Positions 7,125 to 13,000 of a DNA stretch of 13,081 nt are shown piece after piece. The stretch comes from SIG471 sp045638565 (GTDB lineage: Bacteria; Bacillota; Clostridia; Oscillospirales; Butyricicoccaceae). The notes below the pieces were generated by a model. It saw nothing but the letters and a program-made list of their open reading frames with translations, made no database searches and was not told the origin of the DNA. A program made the position numbers and the translations under genes. Positions within the stretch are counted from its first letter, which is position 1. The number at the start of each line of letters is the position of its first letter. Location of the stretch: the NCBI GenBank assembly GCA_045638565.1, contig JAZUBN010000169.1, forward strand, positions 1-13,081. Reading direction: 5' to 3'.

Positions 7125-7403
7125 TTACTGTCGCATCAGTTTCATGGATGATTGTGCCACAGGGACGAGGCAGGTCACCATACAGAAAATCGGCGCTAAA
7201 AATGTCGGCTTATAGATGTAGAAGTAGACGAAAACGCTGATGTAAATAAGTGAGAATGTGAAAAGCATAAGGTTTCTTGCTGTAAAACGTCCTCGCATCA
7301 GCCTTCTCAGCGCTGAAACCATTGTGATGCAGACGAAGAACAGCGGTATCCACAGAAAAAGAGATACCATCATGTCGAAAACACCTAAAAATAATCTTGC
7401 CAT
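7125..7403 (-). CDS. Small integral membrane protein of unknown function
   Basis: This 92-residue hydrophobic protein starts at ATG 7403, about nine bases after AAAGGAC. Likely membrane segments lie at about 8-31, 44-64 and 66-84, separated by a basic loop RRLMRGRFTARN that should face the cytoplasm. I do not recognise a family. It lies 249 bases downstream of spoIIID on the same strand, with a palindromic repeat in between. It might therefore be read from the spoIIID transcript, in which case a sporulation role would be conceivable, but nothing in the protein shows this. The clear hydrophobic pattern and ribosome site argue that it is real. Confidence 0.6.
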   Translation of the reverse strand: MARLFLGVFDMMVSLFLWIPLFFVCITMVSALRRLMRGRFTARNLMLFTFSLIYISVFVYFYIYKPTFLAPIFCMVTCLVPVAQSSMKLMRQ

Positions 7404-7463
7404 AATAATACGTCCTTTCTTTTATATAAAAAATGATTTTTGTTGACATAAAGAAGAATGGTT

Positions 7464-7511
7464 ACACCTCATCCACCGCTGAAGCGGTCCCCCTTCTCCT
7501 ACAGGAGAAGG
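7464..7511. repeat. Palindromic intergenic repeat (two adjacent hairpins)
   Basis: Two adjoining perfect hairpins: ACCGCT/AGCGGT (7475-7488) and CCTTCTCCT/AGGAGAAGG (7492-7511), preceded by CACCTCATCC. From memory, strings of the form 'CCTCATCC...CCTTCTCC...GGAGAAGG' are scattered through many clostridial genomes as short palindromic elements. Only one copy is present here, so repetitiveness cannot be shown from the window. Confidence 0.55.
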
Positions 7512-7652
7512 CTTATGTTTTTCTTATCGTGTCTTTATAATATCATAGGATGTGTCCATAAAAACGGACTATAAAAATTATTTCACGCAAACCTTGAAAA
7601 ATATCGTAAAAAGCTTTATTATATTATTATAGTTATGCACTGAACAGAAGAG

Positions 7653-7922
7653 TCATTGGGGTTGATTACCTTTATGTTCAGCGCTGTATTTGAGCTTTGT
7701 GGCATTGCCGCCCCTGATGTGCCTTTCGTCACGGTTTTTATCGAGGACAGCCTTCACTTCCGTATACAGTGAGGGGTTTATAACCTTAAGCCGGTATGAA
7801 ACATCCTTGTGGACGGTGGACTTTGAAAGTCCGAATCTTTTTGCCGCGGCTCTCACTGTTGAGCCGGTATCTCTTATATATTCACCTAAGATGACCGCTC
7901 GTTCTTCGGGCAGACCGATCAT
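7653..7922 (-). CDS. spoIIID: Stage III sporulation transcriptional regulator SpoIIID
   Basis: This 89-residue DNA-binding protein closely follows Bacillus SpoIIID (93 residues). It has an N-terminal ERAVILGEYI helix, TVRAAAKRFGLSKSTVHKDV as the helix-turn-helix (about 22-41), INPSLYTEVKAVLDKN, and the C-terminal basic box RHIRGGNATKLKY that also contacts DNA. SpoIIID activates and represses genes of the sigma-E regulon in the mother cell during endospore formation, including activation of sigK. Start ATG 7922 lies nine bases after GGAGG. The gene is divergent from an M20 peptidase 80 bases away, and a possible sigma-E-like promoter lies within that gap. In B. subtilis spoIIID stands next to usd and mreBH, which are not here; the family assignment rests on the protein itself and is firm. 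Confidence 0.96.
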   Translation of the reverse strand: MIGLPEERAVILGEYIRDTGSTVRAAAKRFGLSKSTVHKDVSYRLKVINPSLYTEVKAVLDKNRDERHIRGGNATKLKYSAEHKGNQPQ

Positions 7923-7950
7923 ATACTCTATCCTCCGTTCGTTTTGTATA

Positions 7951-7980
7951 TGTCTATGCGGCCCTCTGCCTTAATAATAC
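7951..7980 (-). promoter_or_regulatory. Possible sigma-E-type promoter of spoIIID
   Basis: On the minus strand GTATTATT (7980-7973), a 14-base gap and CATAGACA (7958-7951) resemble the sigma-E pattern (ATA-rich -35, CATAC-like -10). The start would fall near 7943, about 20 bases before the start codon. There is no sigma-A -10 at this place. The match is imperfect; it is offered because spoIIID is a sigma-E target in Bacillus. Confidence 0.35.
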
Positions 7981-8002
7981 AAAGAAAAAAGGAGATTTCC
8001 AG

Positions 8003-9154
8003 ATGAAATTCGTCAACGATAATTTCTGCAAAGAAGTGCTTCAGCGCCTTGTGCGCATCAATTCCTGCCAGCCTGCAGGCAACGAAAAGGAAGTTGTGGA
8101 CGCTATTCTTTCCTATTTTCCAAAGGATATTGAAAAGGAAATCATCGACCACGGCAAGGGCAGACAGACTCTCATTATAAAGATAAAGGGCAAAAAGGAT
8201 GAAGGCGGCGTGGCTTTTGTGGGGCATACAGATACTGTGGCATACGGCGATTTTGCCCGCTGGACTTTTGCGCCTCTTGAAGCTGAGGAGCACAACGGCT
8301 ATATCTACGGCCGAGGCACTGCCGATATGAAGAGCGGCGATACATCCATGATTGCAACAGCTCTTGAGCTTCTTGAAACAGGCAAAATGCCTGAAGAGCC
8401 TGTGTACTTCTGCTTTACAGCCGACGAAGAAGTGAACGGCCTTGGTGCTCTCGCTCTTGCAGATGCAAAGTGTCTTGAAACTGTAAAGGAATATTTTATT
8501 GCCGAGCCTACAAATGAAGATATCGGTCTTTGCGAAAAGGGCGCTCTCTGGCTTCGTGTCAAGACAACAGGTCTTCTCTCTCACGGCTCCCGTCCTGAAG
8601 TGGGCGTTAATGCCGTTGAAAAGACAATGGAATTCTATGAACGCTTCAAGCCGATGGTGGACAGAACTCTTGTTGATAAATATTTAGGCTCCACAACTAT
8701 GGCTATTACTAAGCTCAACGGCGGTGTTATGACAAATGTTATCCCTGCCTATGCCGAAATGGAAATCGATATGCGTACTCTTACAAATATCGACCACGAA
8801 AAGGTTATCGCTGATGCAAAGGCTCTTGCGCAGACTATGGCAGCGGAAAAGAAGGGGCTTTCCTTTGAAATCGAAGTCATCAACAACCGTCCTGCCGTTG
8901 CGACCGACGAAAATCATCCGTTCATCGAGCGTGTTGCAGGCATCTGCCGTGACAATAATTTCAAGGTCAACAAGAAGGGACTTTTCTTCTATACCGATGC
9001 ATCCCAGATTATCCCGAAGTACAAGGCTCCATTCACAATTATGGGTCCCGGCGATGACCTTATGGCACATCAGATTGACGAAAAGGTTGAGATTTCCTCA
9101 ATGACACGCATGGCGAAGGTCTACTTCGACTACCTGATGAAATATTATATGTAA
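8003..9154 (+). CDS. M20 family metallopeptidase/deacylase (ArgE/DapE/CPG2 type)
   Basis: This 383-residue co-catalytic zinc hydrolase is of the ArgE/DapE/carboxypeptidase G2 branch. Inferred metal ligands are His75 (VGHTDTV), bridging Asp108 (GRGTADMKSG), Glu143 with general base Glu142 (TADEEVNGLG), Glu168 (AEPT) and His356 (MAHQIDE). His194 in LLSHGSRP is the lid-domain histidine that completes the partner's active site in dimers. The glutamate in AEPT differs from the aspartate used by the other M20 protein in the window, so the two are not recent duplicates. ATG 8003 lies eight bases after AGGAG. The surrounding genes give no lysine or arginine pathway context, so DapE or ArgE should not be assumed. 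A general N-acyl amino acid or peptide hydrolase in the cytoplasm is the cautious call. Confidence 0.9.
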   Translation: MKFVNDNFCKEVLQRLVRINSCQPAGNEKEVVDAILSYFPKDIEKEIIDHGKGRQTLIIKIKGKKDEGGVAFVGHTDTVAYGDFARWTFAPLEAEEHNGYIYGRGTADMKSGDTSMIATALELLETGKMPEEPVYFCFTADEEVNGLGALALADAKCLETVKEYFIAEPTNEDIGLCEKGALWLRVKTTGLLSHGSRPEVGVNAVEKTMEFYERFKPMVDRTLVDKYLGSTTMAITKLNGGVMTNVIPAYAEMEIDMRTLTNIDHEKVIADAKALAQTMAAEKKGLSFEIEVINNRPAVATDENHPFIERVAGICRDNNFKVNKKGLFFYTDASQIIPKYKAPFTIMGPGDDLMAHQIDEKVEISSMTRMAKVYFDYLMKYYM

Positions 9155-9160
9155 AATAAA

Positions 9161-9188
9161 AAAAGACCACTCGGATGAGTGGTCTTTT
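9161..9188. terminator. Bidirectional intrinsic terminator between convergent genes
   Basis: A perfect 12-base stem AAAAGACCACTC (9161-9172) / GAGTGGTCTTTT (9177-9188) encloses loop GGAT. On the plus strand it ends in four T and closes the M20 gene seven bases after its stop codon. On the minus strand it is followed by a seven-T run, which makes it the better terminator for transcripts coming from the M42 gene. Confidence 0.85.
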
Positions 9189-9201
9189 AATTTGAGGAGA
9201 T

Positions 9202-9372
9202 GCGCTGCTGCCGAAAGAAAGGAGGTGGTGGAAGGGTGGTGTGAACGGCAGCAGCGCTTTGTAAGACGCGAGTGAAAAAAGACAAAGCTCGCGTCTTTGT
9301 GGGCGGTCTGCTATGAAGGGACAGCCGCCCGGGCAGCCGCTATGAAACAGATGAAAGGAGGTGCAGCTGCCC
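9202..9372. other. Four consecutive hairpins, two with Shine-Dalgarno-like loops
   Basis: Hairpin A has a perfect 12-base stem (9202-9213 / 9246-9257) and a 32-base purine-rich loop. Hairpin B has a perfect 10-base stem (9263-9272 / 9288-9297). Hairpin C pairs GGGCGG (9301-9306) with CCGCCC (9325-9330), with an inner CTG/CAG. Hairpin D pairs GGGCAGC (9331-9337) with GCTGCCC (9366-9372). Loop A contains AGAAAGGAGGTG (9216-9227) and loop D contains GAAAGGAGGTG (9353-9363); both are perfect complements of the 16S rRNA 3' tail. No start codon at proper distance opens more than a tiny frame after either. The array lies between the M42 stop and the bidirectional terminator, so it is most simply the 3' UTR of the M42 mRNA. 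In that orientation the loops read as anti-Shine-Dalgarno copies. Confidence 0.65.
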
Positions 9373-9404
9373 AGTGTAAAATAGAGGGGAATGAAGTTTT
9401 GAAA

Positions 9405-10463
9405 TTAAATATTGAGGAAGCAGAATTCTTCCTTATTTTCAAGATGGAGAATGAATTCCTTGAGAAGTTCCTTTGCGCCGTTAAGCTCGTCAAGGTCGAT
9501 AACTTCCAATGGGGAATGTGCATAGCGGGATGGAACAGAGATAACGCCCGATGGGATACCAGCCTGACCGAATGCGCCTGCGTCTGTGCCGATACCAGGG
9601 AAGATTTCCATCTGATACTTGATGCCTGCTTCTTCAGCGCACTTTACAAGCTTGTTTCTTACAGGAACACTTGCGATAAGGCTGAAGTCCATAATCTTGA
9701 TGCCAACGCCCTTGCCGAGGAAGAGAGTTCTGTCCATTACATTTTCAAGAGTATCGCTGACAGCTGTTGTGTCAACAGCGAGAGCAACATCAGGCTTGAT
9801 TTCTTCAACTGCAACCTTCGCGCCGCGAAGACCTACTTCTTCCATTGTGGAGAATACGAAGTAAACATCGCCCTTGACCTTTGTGAAGTCTGTTTCCATA
9901 AGAGCCTTGATGAGAACAGCACAGCCAGCCTTGTCGTCAAAAGCCTTACCCATAAGCTTGTTCATACCGAATTCTTCAACTTCTGTTGCGTATGTGACAT
10001 AGTCGCCCATAGCGATGCCCATAGCCGCTACATCTTCAGCATTGTTTGCGCCGCAGTCGATATAGAGTTCAACGCCCTTGCGGACCTTGTTAGGATCGTC
10101 ATACTTTCTCATATGAGCGGAAATATTGCCGATAACGCCGCGGAGAAGCTTGCCGGATTTTGTGCGGATAGTAACTCTCTGGCTCTTGAGTGTTCTGTCG
10201 TCGTGACCGCCGAGGAATTCAAACTTGAGAAGGCCGTTTGGTTCGATCTTCTTGATGATGAAGCCGACTTCGTCAACGTGAGCAGAAACCATCATCTTTG
10301 GGCCTGGGAGAGCGCCCTTCTTGTGAGCGATAACATTGCCGATGCCGTCAACGATAACGTCGTCTGCATAAGGCTTTACATATTCGTAAATGAACTTGAT
10401 AGCGTCGTGTTCAAAGCCGCATGGGCTTGGGCGGGATGTAAGCTGCTTAAGTAATTCAATCAT
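9405..10463 (-). CDS. M42 family aminopeptidase
   Basis: This 352-residue M42-family (PepA/FrvX/YsdC-like) cytoplasmic aminopeptidase typically assembles as a tetrahedral dodecamer that trims peptides. Residue numbers are from the ATG at 10463. Metal ligands are His62 (SAHVDEVGF), bridging Asp176 (KAFDDKAG), Glu209 with general base Glu208 (STMEEVGLRGA), Asp231 (AVDTT) and His316 (RYAHSP). The start at 10463 is chosen because GGAGG lies five bases before it and the predicted sigma-A start (about 10496) lies upstream. A longer frame reaching 10574 would start inside and beyond the promoter and is rejected. The gene converges on the M20 gene and shares a bidirectional terminator with it. Substrate preference (acidic, hydrophobic or basic N-terminus) cannot be told. 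Confidence 0.93.
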   Translation of the reverse strand: MIELLKQLTSRPSPCGFEHDAIKFIYEYVKPYADDVIVDGIGNVIAHKKGALPGPKMMVSAHVDEVGFIIKKIEPNGLLKFEFLGGHDDRTLKSQRVTIRTKSGKLLRGVIGNISAHMRKYDDPNKVRKGVELYIDCGANNAEDVAAMGIAMGDYVTYATEVEEFGMNKLMGKAFDDKAGCAVLIKALMETDFTKVKGDVYFVFSTMEEVGLRGAKVAVEEIKPDVALAVDTTAVSDTLENVMDRTLFLGKGVGIKIMDFSLIASVPVRNKLVKCAEEAGIKYQMEIFPGIGTDAGAFGQAGIPSGVISVPSRYAHSPLEVIDLDELNGAKELLKEFILHLENKEEFCFLNI

Positions 10464-10502
10464 AATAGCCTCCGTGTTGAAAACAAATTTTAAGTTACCT
10501 AT

Positions 10503-10531
10503 ATTATATAATATTTTAACGATAATTGCAA
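10503..10531 (-). promoter_or_regulatory. Sigma-A promoter of the M42 aminopeptidase gene
   Basis: On the minus strand TTGCAA (10531-10526), a 17-base spacer and a perfect TATAAT (10508-10503). The start is predicted near 10496, with a leader of about 33 bases. Confidence 0.75.
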
Positions 10532-10554
10532 TATTTTTTGAAGTGTGATATAAT
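10526..10554 (+). promoter_or_regulatory. Sigma-A promoter of the nicotinamidase-like gene
   Basis: TTGCAA (10526-10531), a 17-base spacer and a perfect TATAAT (10549-10554), with TGA directly before the -10 giving an extended -10 element. The start is predicted near 10561. The -35 is the same palindromic hexamer used by the opposite promoter. Confidence 0.75.
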
Positions 10555-10573
10555 ATTTTATATAATTTGCACA

Positions 10574-10600
10574 AGATATTGCAGGGTTTATGCAGTATCT
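10574..10600 (+). other. Hairpin in the 5' leader of the nicotinamidase-like gene
   Basis: AGATATTGCA (10574-10583) and TGCAGTATCT (10591-10600) form a 10-base stem with one G-U pair and a 7-base loop. It lies about 13 bases after the predicted transcription start and 55 bases before the start codon. It does not touch the ribosome site, so mRNA stabilisation or a binding site is likelier than direct translation control. Confidence 0.5.
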
Positions 10601-10655
10601 GTCAAAAATACTCCGCTACATTATATATAATAATAAACTGAAAGGAAGATTTACT

Positions 10656-11177
10656 ATGAAAAAGGCTCTTATCGTTGTTGACTATCAGAATGATTTCGTA
10701 AACGGCGCTCTCGGTTTTGAAGGTGCTGAAAAGCTTGATGACATTATCTGCGAAAAAATCCAGCAGTACCGCAAGGAAGGCGGACACATTATTTTCACAT
10801 TCGATACTCACGAGGCAAATTATCTCAATACAATGGAAGGCAAAAATCTTCCTGTTGAGCATTGCATAAAGGGTACAGAAGGTCATAAGCTCTATGGCAA
10901 AACAGCAAAGATGGTGGATTTCGACAGCTATATCTTTGATAAGCCAACCTTCGGCAGCCTTGAACTTGCAGTTTTCCTCAAGGCTGAAGGCTATGATGTT
11001 GTTGAACTTTGCGGTCTTGTTTCCTCCATCTGCGTTCTTTCCAATGCGGTTATGGCAAAGGCGGCTCTGCCTGAAAGCCAGATTATTGTCGACAGCAAGG
11101 CTACATCCAGCTTTGATATGGATATGAATATCAAGGCTTTCGATATCCTGAAGAATCTCCACATCACTGTTATTTAA
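10656..11177 (+). CDS. Nicotinamidase/isochorismatase-like cysteine hydrolase
   Basis: This 173-residue member of the cysteine-hydrolase superfamily has catalytic triad candidates Asp9 (VVDYQNDF), Lys96 (FDKPTFG) and Cys126 (GLVSSICVLSNA). Residues Asp50 and His52 (FDTHEANY) and His69 (EHCIKGTEG) fit the metal site of true nicotinamidases, which convert nicotinamide to nicotinate in NAD salvage. The EHC-x3-T-x-G string also matches that group better than isochorismatases. The length is slightly short of the ~180-210 usual for PncA, so a nicotinamidase call is likely but not certain; a related amidase remains possible. The start is ATG 10656, behind AAAGGAAG. An upstream in-frame start at 10590 has no ribosome site and lies in the leader hairpin. 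It has its own strong divergent promoter, and the flavodoxin-fold gene follows on the same strand after 81 bases. Confidence 0.87.
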   Translation: MKKALIVVDYQNDFVNGALGFEGAEKLDDIICEKIQQYRKEGGHIIFTFDTHEANYLNTMEGKNLPVEHCIKGTEGHKLYGKTAKMVDFDSYIFDKPTFGSLELAVFLKAEGYDVVELCGLVSSICVLSNAVMAKAALPESQIIVDSKATSSFDMDMNIKAFDILKNLHITVI

Positions 11178-11200
11178 TTGCACATATATAAACTATAATC

Positions 11201-11228
11201 TGTAGGGACTGGCGTCCCCAACGGTCCG
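11201..11228. repeat. Short palindromic intergenic element
   Basis: GGGAC-TGGC-GTCCC (11205-11218) is followed by CGGTCC (11222-11227), which can pair instead with GGACTG (11206-11211). From memory, elements beginning GTAGGG and ending in a CCGC-type string are frequent between genes of Clostridia. There is no T-run, so it is not a convincing terminator, and the two genes may be read together. Confidence 0.4.
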
Positions 11229-11258
11229 CTTTATCTGCATCACAAAGGAAATCCCATT

Positions 11259-12617
11259 ATGAAAATTCTCGTATTCAACGGCAGTCCAAAGGGCTCAAAC
11301 TCCATAACTCTCCAGACTGTGCGTTATCTCGCTAAAAAATTCCCGGAAGATATCTTTGAAGCCATCCACGTCGGTCAGCGCATCAAGGCCTTTGAAAAGG
11401 ATATGTCGGGTATGGCTGAAAAAATTGCAGCGGCCGATATCATCCTCTTTTCCTATCCGGTCTATACATTTATAGCTCCATCCCAGCTCCATCGCTTTAT
11501 CGAGCTGCTCAAGGAGAATAATATTTCCCTTGAAGGCAAGTTTGTAACTCAGATTACAACTTCCAAGCATTTTTATGATGTAACTGCCCACAAGTATATT
11601 GAAGAAAATGTATATGACCTTAAGGGCAAGTTTATCAAGGGGTTTTCTGCTGATATGGAAGACCTTTTGGGTAAAAAAGGACAGGAGGAAGCGGTTTCTT
11701 TCTGGAAATATGTTATGTTCTGTGTGGAAAATAATATTTATGAAAATATTCCACAGCCTTATGCGCCTCACAACAATATATATAAGGCGTCCACTTATGA
11801 GCAGAATCACGCCAAGGTATATGATGTGGTTATCGTAGCCGACTACGGCGAAGAAGATGAAAATCTTAAAAATATGATTTACGATTTCCGCAATATTTTC
11901 CCTTATGAAACCCGTGTTGTCAACATCCGTGAATATCCGTTTATCGGCGGCTGCCTCGGCTGCTTCAACTGCGCCTCCGACGGCAAATGTATCTATGTGG
12001 ATGGTTTTGATACATTCCTCCGCGAAAAAATCCAGACTGCCGATTCGATTATCTATGCCTTCAATGTGAAGGACCACTCGATGGGCGCCCGTTTCAAGAT
12101 GTACGACGACAGACAGTTCTGCAACGGCCATCGCACTGTCACAATGGGTATGCCGATAGGATATATCATTTCGGGTGACTATTCAAAGGAGAATAATCTT
12201 AAAACCATTGTGGAAGCCCGTGCCGATGTGGGACATACTCCGCTTGTCCACGTTGCTTCCGATGAAAATAATGTTCTTGCTGAACTTGAAAAGCTTTCGG
12301 CAAAGCTGGCATTCGCCCTTGAAAATAAAATCACCCTGCCGCAGACCTTCTATGGTGTGGGCGGCATGAAGATTTTCCGCGACCTTATTTATATAATGAG
12401 AGGTCTGATGAAGGCCGACCATCAGTTCTATAAGGAAAAGGGAATCTATGACTTCCCGCAGAAGCAGAAGGGTAAGATGATTGCGATGCAGCTTGTGGGC
12501 GCGATGGCAAATAATCCTAAACTGCAGAAGAAGATGAAGGGCAAAATGACAGAAGGTATGCTGATGCCGTATAATAAGGTCATCGAAAAGGAAGAAAAGA
12601 AGAATAAAAAGAAATAA
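11259..12617 (+). CDS. Two-domain flavodoxin-fold NAD(P)H-dependent oxidoreductase with Cys cluster
   Basis: This 452-residue protein appears to contain two flavodoxin-like domains in tandem. Domain 1 (about 1-180) opens with MKILVFNGSPKGSNS, the usual FMN-phosphate loop of NADPH-dependent FMN reductases, and has SYPVYTF (65-71) as the next flavin loop. Domain 2 (about 186-360) opens with a beta strand VVIVADYGEEDEN that lacks a standard phosphate loop but carries GCLGCFNCASDGKC: Cys232, 235, 238 and 244. This CX2CX2CX5C spacing equals the 4Fe-4S motif of iron-sulfur flavoproteins (Isf). The remaining tail is Lys/Met-rich and ends in a Lys/Glu-rich stretch. It is probably a cytoplasmic electron-transfer or reductase protein; the substrate is unknown. 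The start is ATG 11259 behind AAAGGAA. It may be co-transcribed with the nicotinamidase-like gene. Confidence 0.85.
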   Translation: MKILVFNGSPKGSNSITLQTVRYLAKKFPEDIFEAIHVGQRIKAFEKDMSGMAEKIAAADIILFSYPVYTFIAPSQLHRFIELLKENNISLEGKFVTQITTSKHFYDVTAHKYIEENVYDLKGKFIKGFSADMEDLLGKKGQEEAVSFWKYVMFCVENNIYENIPQPYAPHNNIYKASTYEQNHAKVYDVVIVADYGEEDENLKNMIYDFRNIFPYETRVVNIREYPFIGGCLGCFNCASDGKCIYVDGFDTFLREKIQTADSIIYAFNVKDHSMGARFKMYDDRQFCNGHRTVTMGMPIGYIISGDYSKENNLKTIVEARADVGHTPLVHVASDENNVLAELEKLSAKLAFALENKITLPQTFYGVGGMKIFRDLIYIMRGLMKADHQFYKEKGIYDFPQKQKGKMIAMQLVGAMANNPKLQKKMKGKMTEGMLMPYNKVIEKEEKKNKKK

Positions 12618-12624
12618 GATACAT

Positions 12625-12670
12625 AAAATAAGGGAGGCGAAAGTCTCCCTTATTTTTTTTTTTTTTTTTT
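12625..12670 (+). terminator. Strong intrinsic terminator with 18-T run
   Basis: The 12-base stem AAAATAAGGGAG (12625-12636) / CTCCCTTATTTT (12645-12656) encloses an 8-base loop. The T-run runs from 12653 to 12670 (18 T, the first four also in the stem). It follows the flavoprotein stop codon by seven bases and insulates it from the promoter array downstream. Confidence 0.93.
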
Positions 12671-12737
12671 CGCAACTGAACCTCTTCCTGTCTCCCACTT
12701 TCTCCACAACCTGTTGAAAAAACTTTCCTAAAAACTG

Positions 12738-12780
12738 TTGACAAATCGAAGCATATATGATATTATATCAAAGCTGTCGC
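12738..12780 (+). promoter_or_regulatory. Tandem rrn-type promoter P1
   Basis: TTGACA (12738-12743), 17 bases, TATTAT (12761-12766), with TGA directly before the -10. A-tracts upstream resemble an UP element. The predicted start G12773 begins the string GCTGTCGC (12773-12780), which recurs after the other promoters. Confidence 0.85.
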
Positions 12781-12817
12781 AAACAGATGTGAAATCAAAA
12801 ACAAAATAAAAAAGTTC

Positions 12818-12859
12818 TTGACAAACAGAATGTTGTGTGATAGAATATAAGACAGTCGC
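12818..12859 (+). promoter_or_regulatory. Tandem rrn-type promoter P2
   Basis: TTGACA (12818-12823), 17 bases, TAGAAT (12841-12846), TGA before the -10 and an A-rich stretch (about 12794-12814) upstream. The start region reads ACAGTCGC (12852-12859), a two-base variant of the string at the other three promoters. Confidence 0.82.
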
Positions 12860-12913
12860 AGATGAAGCTGAGTAAAATATTGGAAAAAACTTGAAAAAGT
12901 TTTAGAAAAGGTA

Positions 12914-12956
12914 TTGACAAAGCTGATGTGATATGATAAGATATACAGGCTGTCGC
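12914..12956 (+). promoter_or_regulatory. Tandem rrn-type promoter P3
   Basis: TTGACA (12914-12919), 17 bases, TAAGAT (12937-12942), TGA before the -10, A-tracts upstream (about 12882-12910). GCTGTCGC follows at 12949-12956. Confidence 0.82.
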
Positions 12957-13000
12957 GGTTAGCGAGTGCGAAAAAGATTTAAAAAACTTTAAAAAAGCAC

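Noticed and set aside
6876..7240. Short open frames on both strands across the first hairpin array (77 and 79 codons)
   Set aside because: They lack ribosome sites and are translations of back-to-back palindromes. The plus-strand one also overlaps the membrane protein gene.
8003..9154. Naming the second M20 protein dapE or argE
   Set aside because: The motifs are common to the whole branch and no lysine or arginine biosynthesis genes are nearby.
9228..9275. Possible short peptide genes after the AAAGGAGGTG in loop A (a GTG at 9228, 16 codons, or GTG-GTG-TGA at 9236)
   Set aside because: The 9228 start is only two bases from the SD core, and the other codes for two residues. Without conservation data neither is supportable.
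9297..10454. Plus-strand open frame of 385 codons opposite the M42 gene
   Set aside because: The minus strand carries all M42 metal ligands. The plus frame is low-complexity Cys/Ala/Asp-rich, and its start lies inside the hairpin array.
10464..10574. N-terminal extension of the M42 protein by 37 residues
   Set aside because: It would cover the predicted promoter and has no ribosome site. ATG 10463 has GGAGG at proper distance and gives the usual M42 length.
12700..12708. DnaA box or origin element (TCTCCACAA-like string)
   Set aside because: Only one imperfect match, with no cluster, no dnaA or dnaN nearby, and an rrn promoter context instead.
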